Shown: positions 1-10,736 of the stretch, piece by piece
Layout of the letters: the number at the start of each line of letters is the position of its first letter
Numbering within the stretch: position 1 is the first letter of the stretch
Origin: DYJB01 sp963777165
Lineage (GTDB): Bacteria > Chloroflexota > Anaerolineae > Anaerolineales > E44-bin32
Length of the DNA: 64,000 bases
Direction of reading: 5' to 3'
Assembly (NCBI GenBank): GCA_963777165.1
Contig: CAVZPO010000032.1
Span: 24,838-88,837, forward strand
Made by a program: the position numbers and the translations under genes
Notes under the pieces: model-generated
What the model was told of the DNA's origin: nothing
Database searches by the model: none
The model's input: the letters and a program-made list of their open reading frames with translations, nothing else

Positions 1-317
1 GCGGTCTCACTCGCGCGCGCCCACAAGTCGGGCAGCAGAATGACGTCGGCGTTGGCGTAGCACAGCAGACGATGCGTGGCCGACTCGCGTGCCAGGGCAA
101 ACATGGCGTCCAGGCGCGGCGTGCCGCTCGCCGTGCGCAACACCTGAGGCAAGTGGCGCACTCCATGCCGCTGGGCGGCCTCGCGGATGCCGGGCTCATC
201 CCCGAGCAAGAGAACCTCGACGCCTTCTCCCAGTCGCGTCCAGGAGGCGATGGCGTTGTCCTGGATCAGGCCGACGTGTCCGACAAAGGGTTTGGGCCCA
301 CTGAACAGCGTGATCAT
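1..317 (-). CDS. glycosyltransferase-like protein, partial (3' end outside window)
   Basis: The first 105 codons of a minus-strand gene whose C-terminus lies beyond the window edge. It starts at the ATG at 315-317 and begins MITLFSGPKPFVGHVGLIQ, followed by a stretch (NAIASWTRLG, then VLLLGDEPG) of the kind found in glycosyltransferase-like proteins of polysaccharide clusters that open with a nucleotide-binding fold. LLCYANADVILLP is the expected position of a DxD-like metal site (NAD here). It lies 64 bases downstream of the GT-C-type gene and in the same direction, so it is probably the next gene of the operon. The fold assignment rests on general resemblance only. Confidence 0.6.
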   Translation of the reverse strand, partial: MITLFSGPKPFVGHVGLIQDNAIASWTRLGEGVEVLLLGDEPGIREAAQRHGVRHLPQVLRTASGTPRLDAMFALARESATHRLLCYANADVILLPDLWARASET

Positions 318-381
318 GCCGACTCACCGCCATTCGACGCTCGACGATGCCGCTCGAGATCCTGCCGGCCGGCGAGTCGAA

Positions 382-2014
382 TCACGGCGCCCCTCCGGCG
401 ATCAGGATGACGCCGTCCGCGTACGTGCCGGCGTTCGCCAGGCCCTCGCTCAGCGCTTCGACCATCACGCGGTCTTCGGGGTCGGCGAGCAGCCGCTCGT
501 AGTTGACCCAGACGAGCGCCGCCTTGCCCCCGGCGAGCGTGTCCTTCGCCAGGTTGAGCCACTCGTCATACCCCTGGCGCGGCAGGCCCGTCACCGGGTC
601 GATCGAACCGAAAACGATGTAGCTCGGCCGGCCGGTGTGGAAGTAGAGCAGGTCCGGCTCGTTGGTGTAGATCGTCAACGGCGGCAGGTCACGGACTGCT
701 TCCAGCAGGGGAGAGGATTGCCAGGTGCGATGCGAAAAGCCCCAGCCGCGCAGCCAGCCCTGATCGAGAAGCTGCCGACCGTCGGCCGCGAATCCGGCCA
801 GGAGCAAGAGCCCCAGGATCGCGGTCAGGGATTGGGTCCACAATTGTCCACGCGACCAGGTGCGAACGAGCCATGCCGCGGCCAGCGGGACCAAGGCGGC
901 CAGCATGGGGCTCAGGATGCGCGCATCCAGTGGGGTGCTCGAGTTCGAGCAGGAGCAAGTTGCCGAAAAGGACACCCGCATAGGCGAGGACAAACCAGGC
1001 GAGCGCGCGCGCCAGATCCGGGTGCGATCCCTCGGCAACCGGTTCGGCCCGCCGACGGAGCACGATGACCGCCGCCACGATCAGGATGCCGATCCCCACG
1101 AGCCCGCCGACCCGCGGCAGCCACGCACGTCCCGCAACGAATGAGTCAGGCAGGACCAAAGCAGCGAACGTGGCGCCAGCTTCGAGAAGCCTGGAGGCTT
1201 CGATCGGGTGCCAGGCGATCAACCGATTGGCCGATGTACCCGAGACCCACACGTTGCGCAGCAGCCAGGCAGCGACAGGAAGGAGGCTCGCGGCCAGAAA
1301 GGCCAACGCGCCGCGGAGCCTCGCTGGTGCCCGTCGAGGCGGCCAGAGAAACGTGGCCAAGCCAGCCGCAATCCCGGCAGCTCCGACGTAGCGCGTGAGG
1401 GTGGCAAGCCCGGCCAGCAGTCCAGGAAGGAAGGCCCGGCGCGCGGAGGAGTCCCTCGCCGCGCGTGCAAGCGACCAGAGCATGCCGAATGTCAGCGTGA
1501 TAAACAATGGCTCCGCCATGGCCCAGGAGTGCACGTCGACGAAGAGCGGGTTGAGGCCGAAGAGCACGGCGCTGACCGCCCCCGCCCACGGTCGACCGAA
1601 TATCTGCCAGGCCAACGCGCCGGCAAGAAGGGTGTTGACGGCCATCAGCGCGATGACCAATGTCCGTGCGGCGGGGACCGCATCCCACCCGACGAGCTCC
1701 GCGCCCGCCAGGACGATCGACAGAAGGGGCGGGAAGTGCGTCAGGGGTTTGACCTCTCCGCCACCCGAGATCCGGCTGTAGCCGAGGCCGGTTGACAGGT
1801 TGCGGGCGCCGCTGATGTAGGCAAACGAGTCCCCGCGCAGCCCGACCCCCCAGCGCGTGTTCGCCCACACCAGCCCGCCGGCAACCACGGCAGTGCCCAG
1901 GATCATCAGCAAAGCAAAGCGCGCCGATTGGCCCGCGGGGAACCAGCGCGAGGCGACGCGTTCCCGGGGCGGGTTCGTTGTTGTCGCGGGAGATGCCTTC
2001 GATGGAGTCTGCAT
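382..2014 (-). CDS. GT-C-type (family 39-like) membrane protein, one-base frameshift
   Basis: Large multi-spanning membrane protein of the dolichyl-phosphate-mannose type, expected to transfer sugars from a polyprenyl-phosphate donor on the outer face of the membrane. From the ATG at 2014 it runs with about eight to ten hydrophobic segments. An acidic first loop (GDSFAYISGARN) fits a GT-C catalytic aspartate. The reading frame breaks in the G run at 932-935: the first frame reads LLLLELEH and the next continues PLDARILSPMLAALV. Removing one G joins them into a protein of about 543 residues ending at the TGA at 382. The C-terminal third (LLYFHTGRPSYIVFG onward) is a soluble tail. Six bases separate it from the cytidylyltransferase upstream. 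The substrate is unknown. Confidence 0.7.
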
Positions 2015-2020
2015 GCCGCC

Positions 2021-2776
2021 CTAGCCCGCATCCCGATGGGACTTGTGCCGCACGCCGGAGTTGATGGCCGCGAGTGCCGGGTCAGCCTGCACCAGCGCCA
2101 GGACGTCGCGCCAACCGAACTCGCCGCGTCCCTCGAGCCGCGCATAGACCTGGCGCACGAACTCCAGGTCCTCAGGCGTATCAACCGTCCAGCGCAGGCT
2201 GCCGTAGTCGCGATCCGCATCCAGTCGGATCACCCGGAAGCGCCCCGGAGGGTCGTAGAGGTAGGGCAGCACGTGTTCGCGTTGGTTCGGTTCGACGGCC
2301 TCGCGCCACGCTCGATCGAGGGCGGCGAAGGAGACCACCTCGACGTCCAGGCCAATGGGATACGTGCGTGCGCCCGGCAGTCGGTTGACGACCAGGTCGG
2401 CCGGCGGGGACGCTTCGAGAAAGGCTCGCACGGTCAGATCAATCAGCGCCGGATCGATCAGCGGGCAATCCGCGGTCAGGCGGACGACCACTTCGGCCCC
2501 GGCGTCGACGGCTGCCCTGTGATAGCGATCCAGCACATCCTCCACGCTTCCTCGGAAGAGGCGGTAACCATGCTCGACGCACAGCGCTTCCAACGCGTCG
2601 TCCGTCGGATCGATGGTCGTGGCGACGATCCAATCGCTGACCGTCGCCGCCCGCCGGGCGCGCTCGACCGTGCGCACCATCATCGGCACGCCGGCGATTT
2701 CCGCCAGCACCTTGCCCGGCAAGCGCGTCGATCCCATGCGCGCCTGGATGATGCCAACGACTCCCCGGCCGGTCAC
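2021..2776 (-). CDS. SpsF-like cytidylyltransferase (acylneuraminate/spore-coat polysaccharide type)
   Basis: 251-residue nucleotidyltransferase. The N-terminal signature GIIQARMGSTRLPGKVL is the CTP-binding loop of the SpsF/NeuA-like family, and VRLTADCPLIDP carries the metal-binding aspartate. The family activates acidic or amino sugars as CMP derivatives. I chose the GTG at 2776 because it overlaps the TGA of the preceding GT4 gene (GTGA) and sits right before the signature; a longer upstream reading would lie antisense-like over the GT4 frame. Together with the NeuB/SpsE-like synthase at 3889-4965 it suggests that a nonulosonate-like sugar is made and activated here. The exact sugar cannot be read from sequence. 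Confidence 0.85.
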   Translation of the reverse strand: MTGRGVVGIIQARMGSTRLPGKVLAEIAGVPMMVRTVERARRAATVSDWIVATTIDPTDDALEALCVEHGYRLFRGSVEDVLDRYHRAAVDAGAEVVVRLTADCPLIDPALIDLTVRAFLEASPPADLVVNRLPGARTYPIGLDVEVVSFAALDRAWREAVEPNQREHVLPYLYDPPGRFRVIRLDADRDYGSLRWTVDTPEDLEFVRQVYARLEGRGEFGWRDVLALVQADPALAAINSGVRHKSHRDAG

Positions 2777-3889
2777 CGAGCCCGCCCTTGATCGATCGCC
2801 ATCTGATAGGCCTCGAGCAGCCGCGGAAAGTTGCGGGCCCAATCGGCCCTCGCCTCGGCGATGACCCGGCTGCGCATCCCACACTGCCGCAGGCCGGACC
2901 CCGCGGCCTGCGCGGCCAGGATTGCCTCGGTCAGCGAGACGGCGTCCCCGGACCGGAACCACCAGCCGTTCTCGTCTGCCGCCACCCACTCGCGGTTGCC
3001 GGGAATATCGCTGACCAGCGCCGGCAGCCCGCAAGCCATGGCTTCGAGCAGCGAGACCGAGCTGCCATCGCTACGTGAGGCGCTGAGATACAAGTCCGCT
3101 GCGCGGTAGCAGGCCGGCAAATCCTCCAGCGTGACCTTGCCGGCGAAGTGCACCCGGTCGGCGAGACCCGTTTCGTCAAGCCGAGCGCGCACGTGCGTTT
3201 CGAGCGATCCGCCGCCGAGCATGAGCAGGCGCAGCGTGTCGTCTCGACGCGCCGGCCCGAATGAAGCCCTCTACGAGCGTATCCACCCCGTACAACCGCT
3301 CCCACGAACGCGTCGAGAGCAGCACGAACGCGTTCTCCCATCCCAGGCTCCGGCGCAGCGCCGATCCATCCCCAGGAGAGAATCGGTGCAGGTCGACCCC
3401 CCATGGGAAGACGACGACGCGGTCGGCCGGCGCGCCCAGCGCGATCCCAGCCTGACGCACGGCCTGGCAATCGCAGACGAAGACCGATGTCCGCGCCAGC
3501 GCATAGCGCGCCGCCAGCCGGCCGAGGCCGCCTCGGGCGTCCCTGAGGATGTCCGACCCCCACGACATCGTGACCAGCGGCGAGAATCCCGCGGCGGCTG
3601 TCAGCAGCGCGCTGCTCTGGACCGGGCCGGCGTGAACGACATCTGGGGCGAACTCATGCAGCACGGCACTCAGCCTGCGACGAAGGCGCGGATAGTCTCG
3701 CCAGGTGACGCTGCGTGCCGACTCTTCCAGGCGGAGAGGCGTGATCCCATCGGGCAGCGCGTGCGGATCGTCCGCGGCTTCGGCCGGCTCCAGGCGCAGG
3801 TATCCGATCTCGTTCCCGGTTTGCGCCAGCCTGGCCAGGAAGCGGTGGTCGTGCGCCGTGTAGCCGCGGGTGAAATACAAGACGCGCAC
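2773..3889 (-). CDS. family 4 glycosyltransferase, one-base frameshift
   Basis: GT-B-fold glycosyltransferase of about 371 residues once the frame is repaired. It begins with GTG at 3889 (MRVLYFTRGYTAHDHRFL), sharing one base with the stop of the synthase gene upstream (TAGTG). VVFPWGVDLHRFSPG is the linker motif before the C-terminal domain. The second half carries LLEAMACGLPALVSDIPGNREWV, the retaining GT4 donor-site motif with its conserved Glu. The frames change near 3245-3260, where the upstream frame reads FIRAGAS and the downstream frame continues DDTLRLLMLGGGSLE; one base is in excess. It is expected to be cytoplasmic and to extend the lipid-linked saccharide. Donor and acceptor are unknown. 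Confidence 0.8.
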
Positions 3890-4965
3890 TAGGCCCCCAG
3901 CATCGTCCAGCGCAGCGCTTCCCCGATAGGGATGTCCACGATCGCCGCGGTTCCGACGACCGCCTCGAGCTCATAAGGCGGGATGCTCCCGGCCGGTGAA
4001 GGCCGCAGGACATCGATCATCGCCCGGGTGAGGCGATCGCCGGCCTTGATCGGTCGCGCGGCCCGCAGGCAGCGGCGCTGCACGATGACCGTTTCCATCT
4101 CGTTCTCCGCCACCCGCTTCTCGGGCGAACCGAAGGCGCTCTCCAGCTCGCGCGTCCGATCGACCATGTCGCGCCAGGTGGCGGGCGTCATCGAGAACGG
4201 ATGATCCGGCCCCTGGCGCGCGTTGTCATCCGTGAAGTGCTTCTCCACCGCTCGCGCGCCCAGCGCCACGGCCCCCAGGACGGTAGCATGCCCGGGCGTG
4301 TGATCGGACAGTCCCAGGACCACATCCGGATACATCGCGGCGTAAGTCCTGAGCACGTTCAGATGGATGTGCCGAAGGTTCTCCAGGCTGGCGGTGTAGT
4401 TGGTGTTGCACTGCATCAGCACCAGCTGAGGGTTGAGGGCCAGAATGGAATCCACTGCCCGCTGGACGTCGCCGATCGACGAGGCGCCGGTCGCCAAGAG
4501 GACCGGCTTTCCCTTCCCGGCGATGTAACGCAGGATCTCCGGCCAGGTGATGTCCCCTGAACCGATCTTGTGCGCCGGGACGAACGGGTCCAGCATGTCG
4601 ACCGCCTCGAAGTCGTACGGGGACGAGAAGTAGTGGATCCCGGCGCCGTCGCACGCCTGCTTGAGTTCGGGAGTCCATTCGAACGGGATCGAGGCGCCCT
4701 GGTAGACCTCGAAGACCGGCTTGCCCCACTTCGCCTGATGGGACATCTGACCGCCCAGCGAGCGGAAACCGACGTCGCTGACAATCTGGGGAGCACGGAA
4801 GTTCTGGAACTTGGCTGCGTCCGCACCGGCCTCGGCGGCAAGGAAGATCAAGTCCTTGGCGCGGGAAAGCTGGCCGTCGTGGTTGGCCGAGATGTCGGCG
4901 ATGAAGTAGGTCGGGTTCGAGCCCCCCACCCACCGGTCGGCAATCTGTATCGGTTTCCCGCTCAC
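3889..4965 (-). CDS. NeuB/SpsE-family nonulosonate (N-acetylneuraminate-like) synthase
   Basis: 358-residue synthase that condenses phosphoenolpyruvate with an N-acetyl-hexose-type aldose. Family hallmarks are ADISANHDG (23-31), AAKFQNF (50-56), LGLSDHTPG (217-225), the catalytic-site stretch EKHFTD (241-246) and QGPDHPFSM. A C-terminal SAF (antifreeze-like) domain occupies about residues 300-355, as in NeuB, PseI and SpsE. The GTG at 4965 overlaps the TGA of the RmlD-like gene (GTGA), which decides the start. Its neighbours PseB, an RmlD-like reductase and an SpsF-like cytidylyltransferase point to synthesis of a CMP-activated nine-carbon or related acidic sugar. The specific product is inference. 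Confidence 0.87.
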   Translation of the reverse strand: MSGKPIQIADRWVGGSNPTYFIADISANHDGQLSRAKDLIFLAAEAGADAAKFQNFRAPQIVSDVGFRSLGGQMSHQAKWGKPVFEVYQGASIPFEWTPELKQACDGAGIHYFSSPYDFEAVDMLDPFVPAHKIGSGDITWPEILRYIAGKGKPVLLATGASSIGDVQRAVDSILALNPQLVLMQCNTNYTASLENLRHIHLNVLRTYAAMYPDVVLGLSDHTPGHATVLGAVALGARAVEKHFTDDNARQGPDHPFSMTPATWRDMVDRTRELESAFGSPEKRVAENEMETVIVQRRCLRAARPIKAGDRLTRAMIDVLRPSPAGSIPPYELEAVVGTAAIVDIPIGEALRWTMLGA

Positions 4966-5936
4966 GTCGACGCCTCCTGGGTACCCGACGAGGGGGGCCC
5001 CGCCGGAGAATGTTGCCGCTGATCGATCAGCGCCCGCAGCTGATCGAGCGTTCCGTCTCTTTCCTGTTCGCACCAGCGTCGCAGCCCAGGCTCAAGCCTC
5101 GGCATGGGCGCGCCCAGTGCCGCCTCGGCCCGACGAACATCGAGGGTCAGCCGGTGCGGGCGCCGGGCGCGCAAGCCGGACGCGTCCACCGAACCGGGGC
5201 GGATCAGATCGGACGGCAACCCGAAGCGCTCGGCGACAAGGCACCCGAACTCGTACTTGCTCACCGCCTCGCTCCCGGCGACATGCAGCACCCCCGCGAA
5301 CGGGATGGGCAGCAAGGCCAGGAGGCAAGCCGACAGGTCGTGCGCCGCCAGGGGCGAGACGCTCACGTCGGTGAAGCCCGTGCACGGCTCGCCGCGCCGC
5401 AGCCGATCGAGGAACCACTCGGCCAGGCTGAGCTTCGGCTGCGCGTTCCAGCCGAACAGGTTGGTGCGCACGACGGTCGCCGAGGGGTGAGCCGCCAGCA
5501 CCGCCTGCTCGCCGCGCAGCTTGGTCGCCCCGTAGACGTTGACCGGCAGCGGCCGATCGTCTTCGGAGTAATCGCCCTGCTCGCCGTCGAACACAGCGTC
5601 GGTGGAAATGTGGATCAACCGCGTCCCACTCCGGGCGCACGCCTCGGCCAGCCAGCCGGCAACATCGGCATTCAGCCGCTGCGCCCGGGCGGGCTTCTCC
5701 TCGCATCCATCGACGTCGGTCCACGCTGCGCAGTGGACGACGTAATCCGGATGCACGGCACGGATCAGGCCCTCCGCAGCGCCGGGCTCCGTCAAGTCGG
5801 TCTGTAAGCAGTCGGCGCCGGGAAGGTCGATCCGCTGCCGGTGCGAAGCGGCGATCAGTTGATGCGAAGCGCGCGCCGCCAGGAGCAGGTTGGCTCCCAG
5901 CAGACCACTGGCGCCGGTCACGAGCAGTCGCGGCAT
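4962..5936 (-). CDS. RmlD-like NAD(P)-dependent sugar 4-ketoreductase
   Basis: 324-residue short-chain dehydrogenase of the dTDP-4-dehydrorhamnose reductase family. The Rossmann loop is GASGLLG (8-14); STDAVFDG (111-118) and the catalytic Tyr/Lys pair in YGATK (135-139) are intact. It would reduce the 4-keto group of a 6-deoxy sugar nucleotide. No rmlA, rmlB or rmlC lies in the window, and the gene sits two bases downstream of a PseB-type 4,6-dehydratase, so its substrate is more likely a UDP-2-acetamido-4-keto-6-deoxy sugar than dTDP-4-keto-rhamnose. That is inferred from context; the PseB/RmlD pairing resembles the reductase step in UDP-L-FucNAc pathways. Confidence 0.85.
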   Translation of the reverse strand: MPRLLVTGASGLLGANLLLAARASHQLIAASHRQRIDLPGADCLQTDLTEPGAAEGLIRAVHPDYVVHCAAWTDVDGCEEKPARAQRLNADVAGWLAEACARSGTRLIHISTDAVFDGEQGDYSEDDRPLPVNVYGATKLRGEQAVLAAHPSATVVRTNLFGWNAQPKLSLAEWFLDRLRRGEPCTGFTDVSVSPLAAHDLSACLLALLPIPFAGVLHVAGSEAVSKYEFGCLVAERFGLPSDLIRPGSVDASGLRARRPHRLTLDVRRAEAALGAPMPRLEPGLRRWCEQERDGTLDQLRALIDQRQHSPAGPPSSGTQEAST

Positions 5937-5938
5937 CC

Positions 5939-6940
5939 TCAGTCCCCGTGCGGTGGCTGCGCCTCGAACGGCAGGACCAGCTCGCGGATCTCGTCCACGC
6001 CCAGCCAATGCTGGTTGTTGTCACTCGAGTAGGTGAACCCCTCCGGCAGCGGCTTCCCCTGCTGGCTCCAGGTATGACCGAACCACAGATCCTCCGGCGG
6101 CTGAACGACGTAGCGGTCGGAGAGTTCGACCGTATGGCGCGCCTCGTCCTCCGAGACCAGGACCTCGTGCAGCTTCTCGCCGGCCCGGATCCCGATGCGC
6201 TTCAGGCTGCAGCCCGGCGCGATCGCCCGCGCCAGGTCGACGACCTTCATGCTGGGGATCTTGGGAACGAAGACCTCCCCGCCCTGCATCTGCTCGATCG
6301 AGCTGACGGTGAAGCGCACCCCCTGCTCGAGCGACAGCCAGAAGCGGGTCATCCGATCGTCGGTGATCGTGACCGTGCCGCTGCCGCGCTGCTTCAGGAA
6401 CACGGGCACGACGCTGCCGCGGCTGCCGACCACGTTCCCGTAGCGCACGCAGGCGAACCGTGTCCCCTTGCCCCCGGCATAGGCGTTCGATTGGACAAAC
6501 AGCTTCTCAGCCGCCAGCTTCGTGGCGCCATACAGGTTGACCGGGTTGACCGCTTTGTCGGTGCTCAAGGCCATCACTCGCTCGACGCCGTTATCGAGCG
6601 CCGCCTCGATCACATTCCGGCCGCCGATAATATTGGTCAGGATCGCCTCGTTGGGGTTGTACTCGCAGGCGGGCACCTGCTTGAGCGCCGCGGCATGCAC
6701 GACGACGTGCACGCCGTTCATCGCCCGGCGCAGCCGGGACTCGTCGCGCACGTCGCCGATGAAGTAGCGCAGGCTGGGATGATCGAACCCCGCGGCGCGC
6801 ATCTCGTGCTGCTTGAGCTCGTCGCGGCTGAAGATGATCAGCTTCGCCGGGTGGAGCTCGCGCAGCAGGATCTCGACGAACTCTTTGCCGAACGAGCCGG
6901 TCCCGCCGGTGATCAAGACAACCTTCTCGTTCCAGTTCAT
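5939..6940 (-). CDS. pseB: PseB-type UDP-N-acetylglucosamine 4,6-dehydratase (inverting)
   Basis: 333-residue extended short-chain dehydrogenase, close in length and motifs to FlaA1/PseB. It shows TGGTGSFG (11-18), IFSRDELKQHEM, HAAALKQVP, STDKA (126-130), the catalytic YGATK (137-141), YGNVVGSRGSVVP and GEKLHEVLVSEDE. These are the marks of soluble PseB rather than the large membrane-bound dehydratases. It converts UDP-GlcNAc to the 4-keto-6-deoxy L-arabino product. The ATG at 6940 overlaps the methyltransferase stop (ATGA). The aminotransferase PseC that normally follows is absent from the window; an RmlD-like reductase takes its place. Confidence 0.92.
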   Translation of the reverse strand: MNWNEKVVLITGGTGSFGKEFVEILLRELHPAKLIIFSRDELKQHEMRAAGFDHPSLRYFIGDVRDESRLRRAMNGVHVVVHAAALKQVPACEYNPNEAILTNIIGGRNVIEAALDNGVERVMALSTDKAVNPVNLYGATKLAAEKLFVQSNAYAGGKGTRFACVRYGNVVGSRGSVVPVFLKQRGSGTVTITDDRMTRFWLSLEQGVRFTVSSIEQMQGGEVFVPKIPSMKVVDLARAIAPGCSLKRIGIRAGEKLHEVLVSEDEARHTVELSDRYVVQPPEDLWFGHTWSQQGKPLPEGFTYSSDNNQHWLGVDEIRELVLPFEAQPPHGD

Positions 6941-7839
6941 CCCTGCTCTCCTTCCGCTGCGGACGATGCCGCCCCGGGCTTGGTGATCAACAGGCTCGAG
7001 TACGCCCCATGCCGGCCGAATGCCCGCGGGGCCAGGTTTTCCAGGGCAAAGAGCAAACGCAATCCGGCGCGCCCGAACCCTAGCGGATGGACCAGGGCGC
7101 GCAGCATCGCCGTGCTCACGCTGCGCCAGACGACAATGCGCCACTCGCCGAGCGGTTCGAGCGTCCTCGCCGCCCAGGCGTAGTCGTGTTTGAAGGTGAA
7201 GCTGCCGGGCGTGCGCAGGAGCTTCGCCGCTTCACCCTGCTCGCTCTCGTTCCCGGAGGACGACCGCCGGCCGAGAGACCGGGCTGCGCGCCGCAGCCCC
7301 TCGGCCAGCCATACGAGAGGTCGCGTCCAGCGCACAATCCCGGCGTGTTCCCCCCAGCTGTAGACAACGCCCACTCGGCCGCCGGGCCGGAGGCAGCGAA
7401 CGAGCTCGGCCAGCGCTGTCGCTTGCTCGGAGGCCGGTAAGTGATGCAGGGTGTGCAGCGAGGCGGCGCCGTCAAATGCGTCCCGGCAGAACGGCAGCCG
7501 GGCGATGTCGCCGATCACGTACAGCCCGTGGCCGCCGATACGCTGTCGGGCCTCGGCCAGCGCCAGCCGGGAGATATCCAGGCACACCCGGCGCTGGTAA
7601 CCCCTCGAGTAGGTCAGGTACTCCGGATACTGGATCGGGCCTGAGCCGGCATCGAGAAAGTACCGGCCCGAGCGCGGCAGGTAGCCGCCCAGGCGCAAGT
7701 GGCAGCGGTGGATGTACTCCCTGGAGACCGGCCGCAGATCTTCGTAGCGCGCATTCTGGTACACGCCGGCGCCGATCTGCTTCCAGCCGACGGCATCGTA
7801 GAACGACCGCACCTGCTGCTGAACGGTGGACTCAGGCAC
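6937..7839 (-). CDS. class I SAM-dependent methyltransferase
   Basis: 300-residue methyltransferase. The SAM-binding motif I is FLDAGSGPIQYPEYL (about 62-76), followed by CLDISRLAL and by FDGAASLHTLHHLP, the usual post-II motif of class I enzymes. The C-terminal third is rich in Arg and aromatic residues with one hydrophobic stretch. The GTG at 7839 was chosen because it overlaps the end of the upstream transferase by eight bases, in keeping with the tight spacing of this operon. By position it probably methylates a sugar or a lipid-linked saccharide of the polysaccharide. The acceptor is unknown. Confidence 0.82.
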   Translation of the reverse strand: MPESTVQQQVRSFYDAVGWKQIGAGVYQNARYEDLRPVSREYIHRCHLRLGGYLPRSGRYFLDAGSGPIQYPEYLTYSRGYQRRVCLDISRLALAEARQRIGGHGLYVIGDIARLPFCRDAFDGAASLHTLHHLPASEQATALAELVRCLRPGGRVGVVYSWGEHAGIVRWTRPLVWLAEGLRRAARSLGRRSSSGNESEQGEAAKLLRTPGSFTFKHDYAWAARTLEPLGEWRIVVWRSVSTAMLRALVHPLGFGRAGLRLLFALENLAPRAFGRHGAYSSLLITKPGAASSAAEGEQG

Positions 7840-9468
7840 CGAGGCCCGCCTTCCGATTCCAATCGATCGGCTCGCCGGCGAGCGACCGGATCGTATCCGC
7901 GTACCGGGGCCACGACGTCCGGCGATAAGACCGACTCGAATGGACGGGCGGCGAGGTCATCCCAGAATCGCACCAGGTGCCACGGAAACCGGAAGGGATA
8001 CTCGAAGAAGAAGCGATACGCGTAGCGCCAGGCCAGGTCGATCGCTTCCGCGCGCGAGCTTCCGACCGACGGGCTCGGACAACCGGGTCTCGAGTGCGGC
8101 GAGGTAGGCCGGCATCGTAGCCGGATCATCCGTGAACCCTCGCCCGCGATAGTGGGTCGCCCCGGCGGTGATCACCGGGATGCCGGCCATCGCCATCTCC
8201 ATACCGACGGTGGTCGTGTACACCAGTCCGAGGTGGGCGAGCTCCATCAGGTCGTAGGTGTTGACCGGCGACTCCGGGCCGACGACGATGACATGCGGTG
8301 GAAGCTCCGGCAATTCCTGGCGCACGATCTCGGCCGAGGGATGGCCGGCGCCCAGGAGCTCGCCGGGATGGACGCGCACGACGAGCTGTGCCTCTGGATG
8401 CCGGCTGAACCAACGTACGGTCGCCGCCAGCCAGTCCGCCATGCCCGTGGTGAACACCTGGCGGCCGAGGGCCAGGCTGTCGCCGACGACGTTGGTGCAC
8501 AGCAGCGCGACCGGGCGCGCCGGATCGAGGCCAAGGGCCTGCCGGGCGTCCAGCGCGCCCTTGCCGGGGGACGACTGCCACTGCCGGCCGAAATTGGCCC
8601 ACAGCTCGCCGCCGCGGCGGGCACGGAACAGGTCGCCGATGGCCTGCTTCTCGGCCTCCCCGAGAGGCGCGGCGCCGCGCACCTGCCAAAGGCCGCTGGT
8701 ATCCTGGCGCATGACCTCGTCGTCGTGCGCCAGCCACATGCGCTCGCGCTGTTCGCCGAACTCGTAGGTGATGGTCCGCACGCCCAGATGCCGCGCGGCG
8801 CGGTAGGCCGCACCAAATTCGAGGATGCTGCCGTTGGGGATCACGACCGCATCGTAGGCACCGTCCTTGAGCAAGCCGAGTACGCCGGCAGCCATTTGCC
8901 TGTTACGGCTCCAACGGAGCTCGAGCAGAGGTTGATCTGCGCCTCCGGGGCCGAGGTCGAGCGCCTCCCGCTGCCGCGTGTACTGCACGTCGATCTGATC
9001 GAGCGCCCGCAGCGACGATTTCCAGCTCCGTCGGAAGCGCAGTGACAACGGCGCGAGAGAGATCGTGCCGGCGGATGTCTGCTCCGAGCCCGCGCAACGC
9101 CCGCGCCAGGTAGGCCTGCTGACGGCGAAGATCGAAGGCGTCGGTCGGCTCCATCCAGCGCCGGTGGGCGGTGTAGGCCAGGTCGACCCGGTGCCCGGCT
9201 GCGGTCAGCAGCAGCGAGAGGGCCGCGGCATACTCGATCCACCAACTCAACCCGCCGATCACGAGCAGCCGGCGGCTCTCCGGAAGCTGCGTCTGTGCAC
9301 CCGCGTGTTGGACTGCGCGAGCCCACGCCGGCAGCGCCGCTTGCAGCCGGTCGAGCGCGAAGCCGGTTGCCGGCGGCTTCCCCCTGACGCCCAGCACCTG
9401 GAAGGCTTCCGCCGCCAGGGGCATTGCGCCCAGCGCGCGCTTCAGGGCCGCCCGCGCCCCGCCGTCCG

Positions 9469-9472
<4 letters not shown>
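7832..9472 (-). CDS. capsule-polysaccharide-type transferase, three frameshifts
   Basis: About 546 residues if three one-base excesses are removed. The gene opens with ATG at 9472 (MTDGGARAALKRALG, overlapping the Wzt stop as ATGA). The first frame holds to about 9048 and the second (MSLRFRRSWKSSLRALDQ) to about 8070. The third (SSRAEAIDLAWRYAYRFFF) runs to about 7940, and a fourth ends SLAGEPIDWNRKAGLGA at the TGA at 7832. The C-terminal half carries VVRVHPGE, then VYTTTVGMEMAMAGIPVITAG and HYRGRGFT, which resemble the KpsC/KpsS-like capsule synthesis fold. All joins leave continuous, sensible protein. The function is likely transfer or modification of the exported polymer; the reaction is unknown. 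Confidence 0.65.
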
Positions 9473-10734
<1,262 letters not shown>

Positions 10735-10736
10735 CG

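Noticed and set aside
5948..7183. 411-codon plus-strand open frame opposite pseB
   Set aside because: It is antisense to a gene with complete catalytic motifs; long antisense frames are expected at this GC content.
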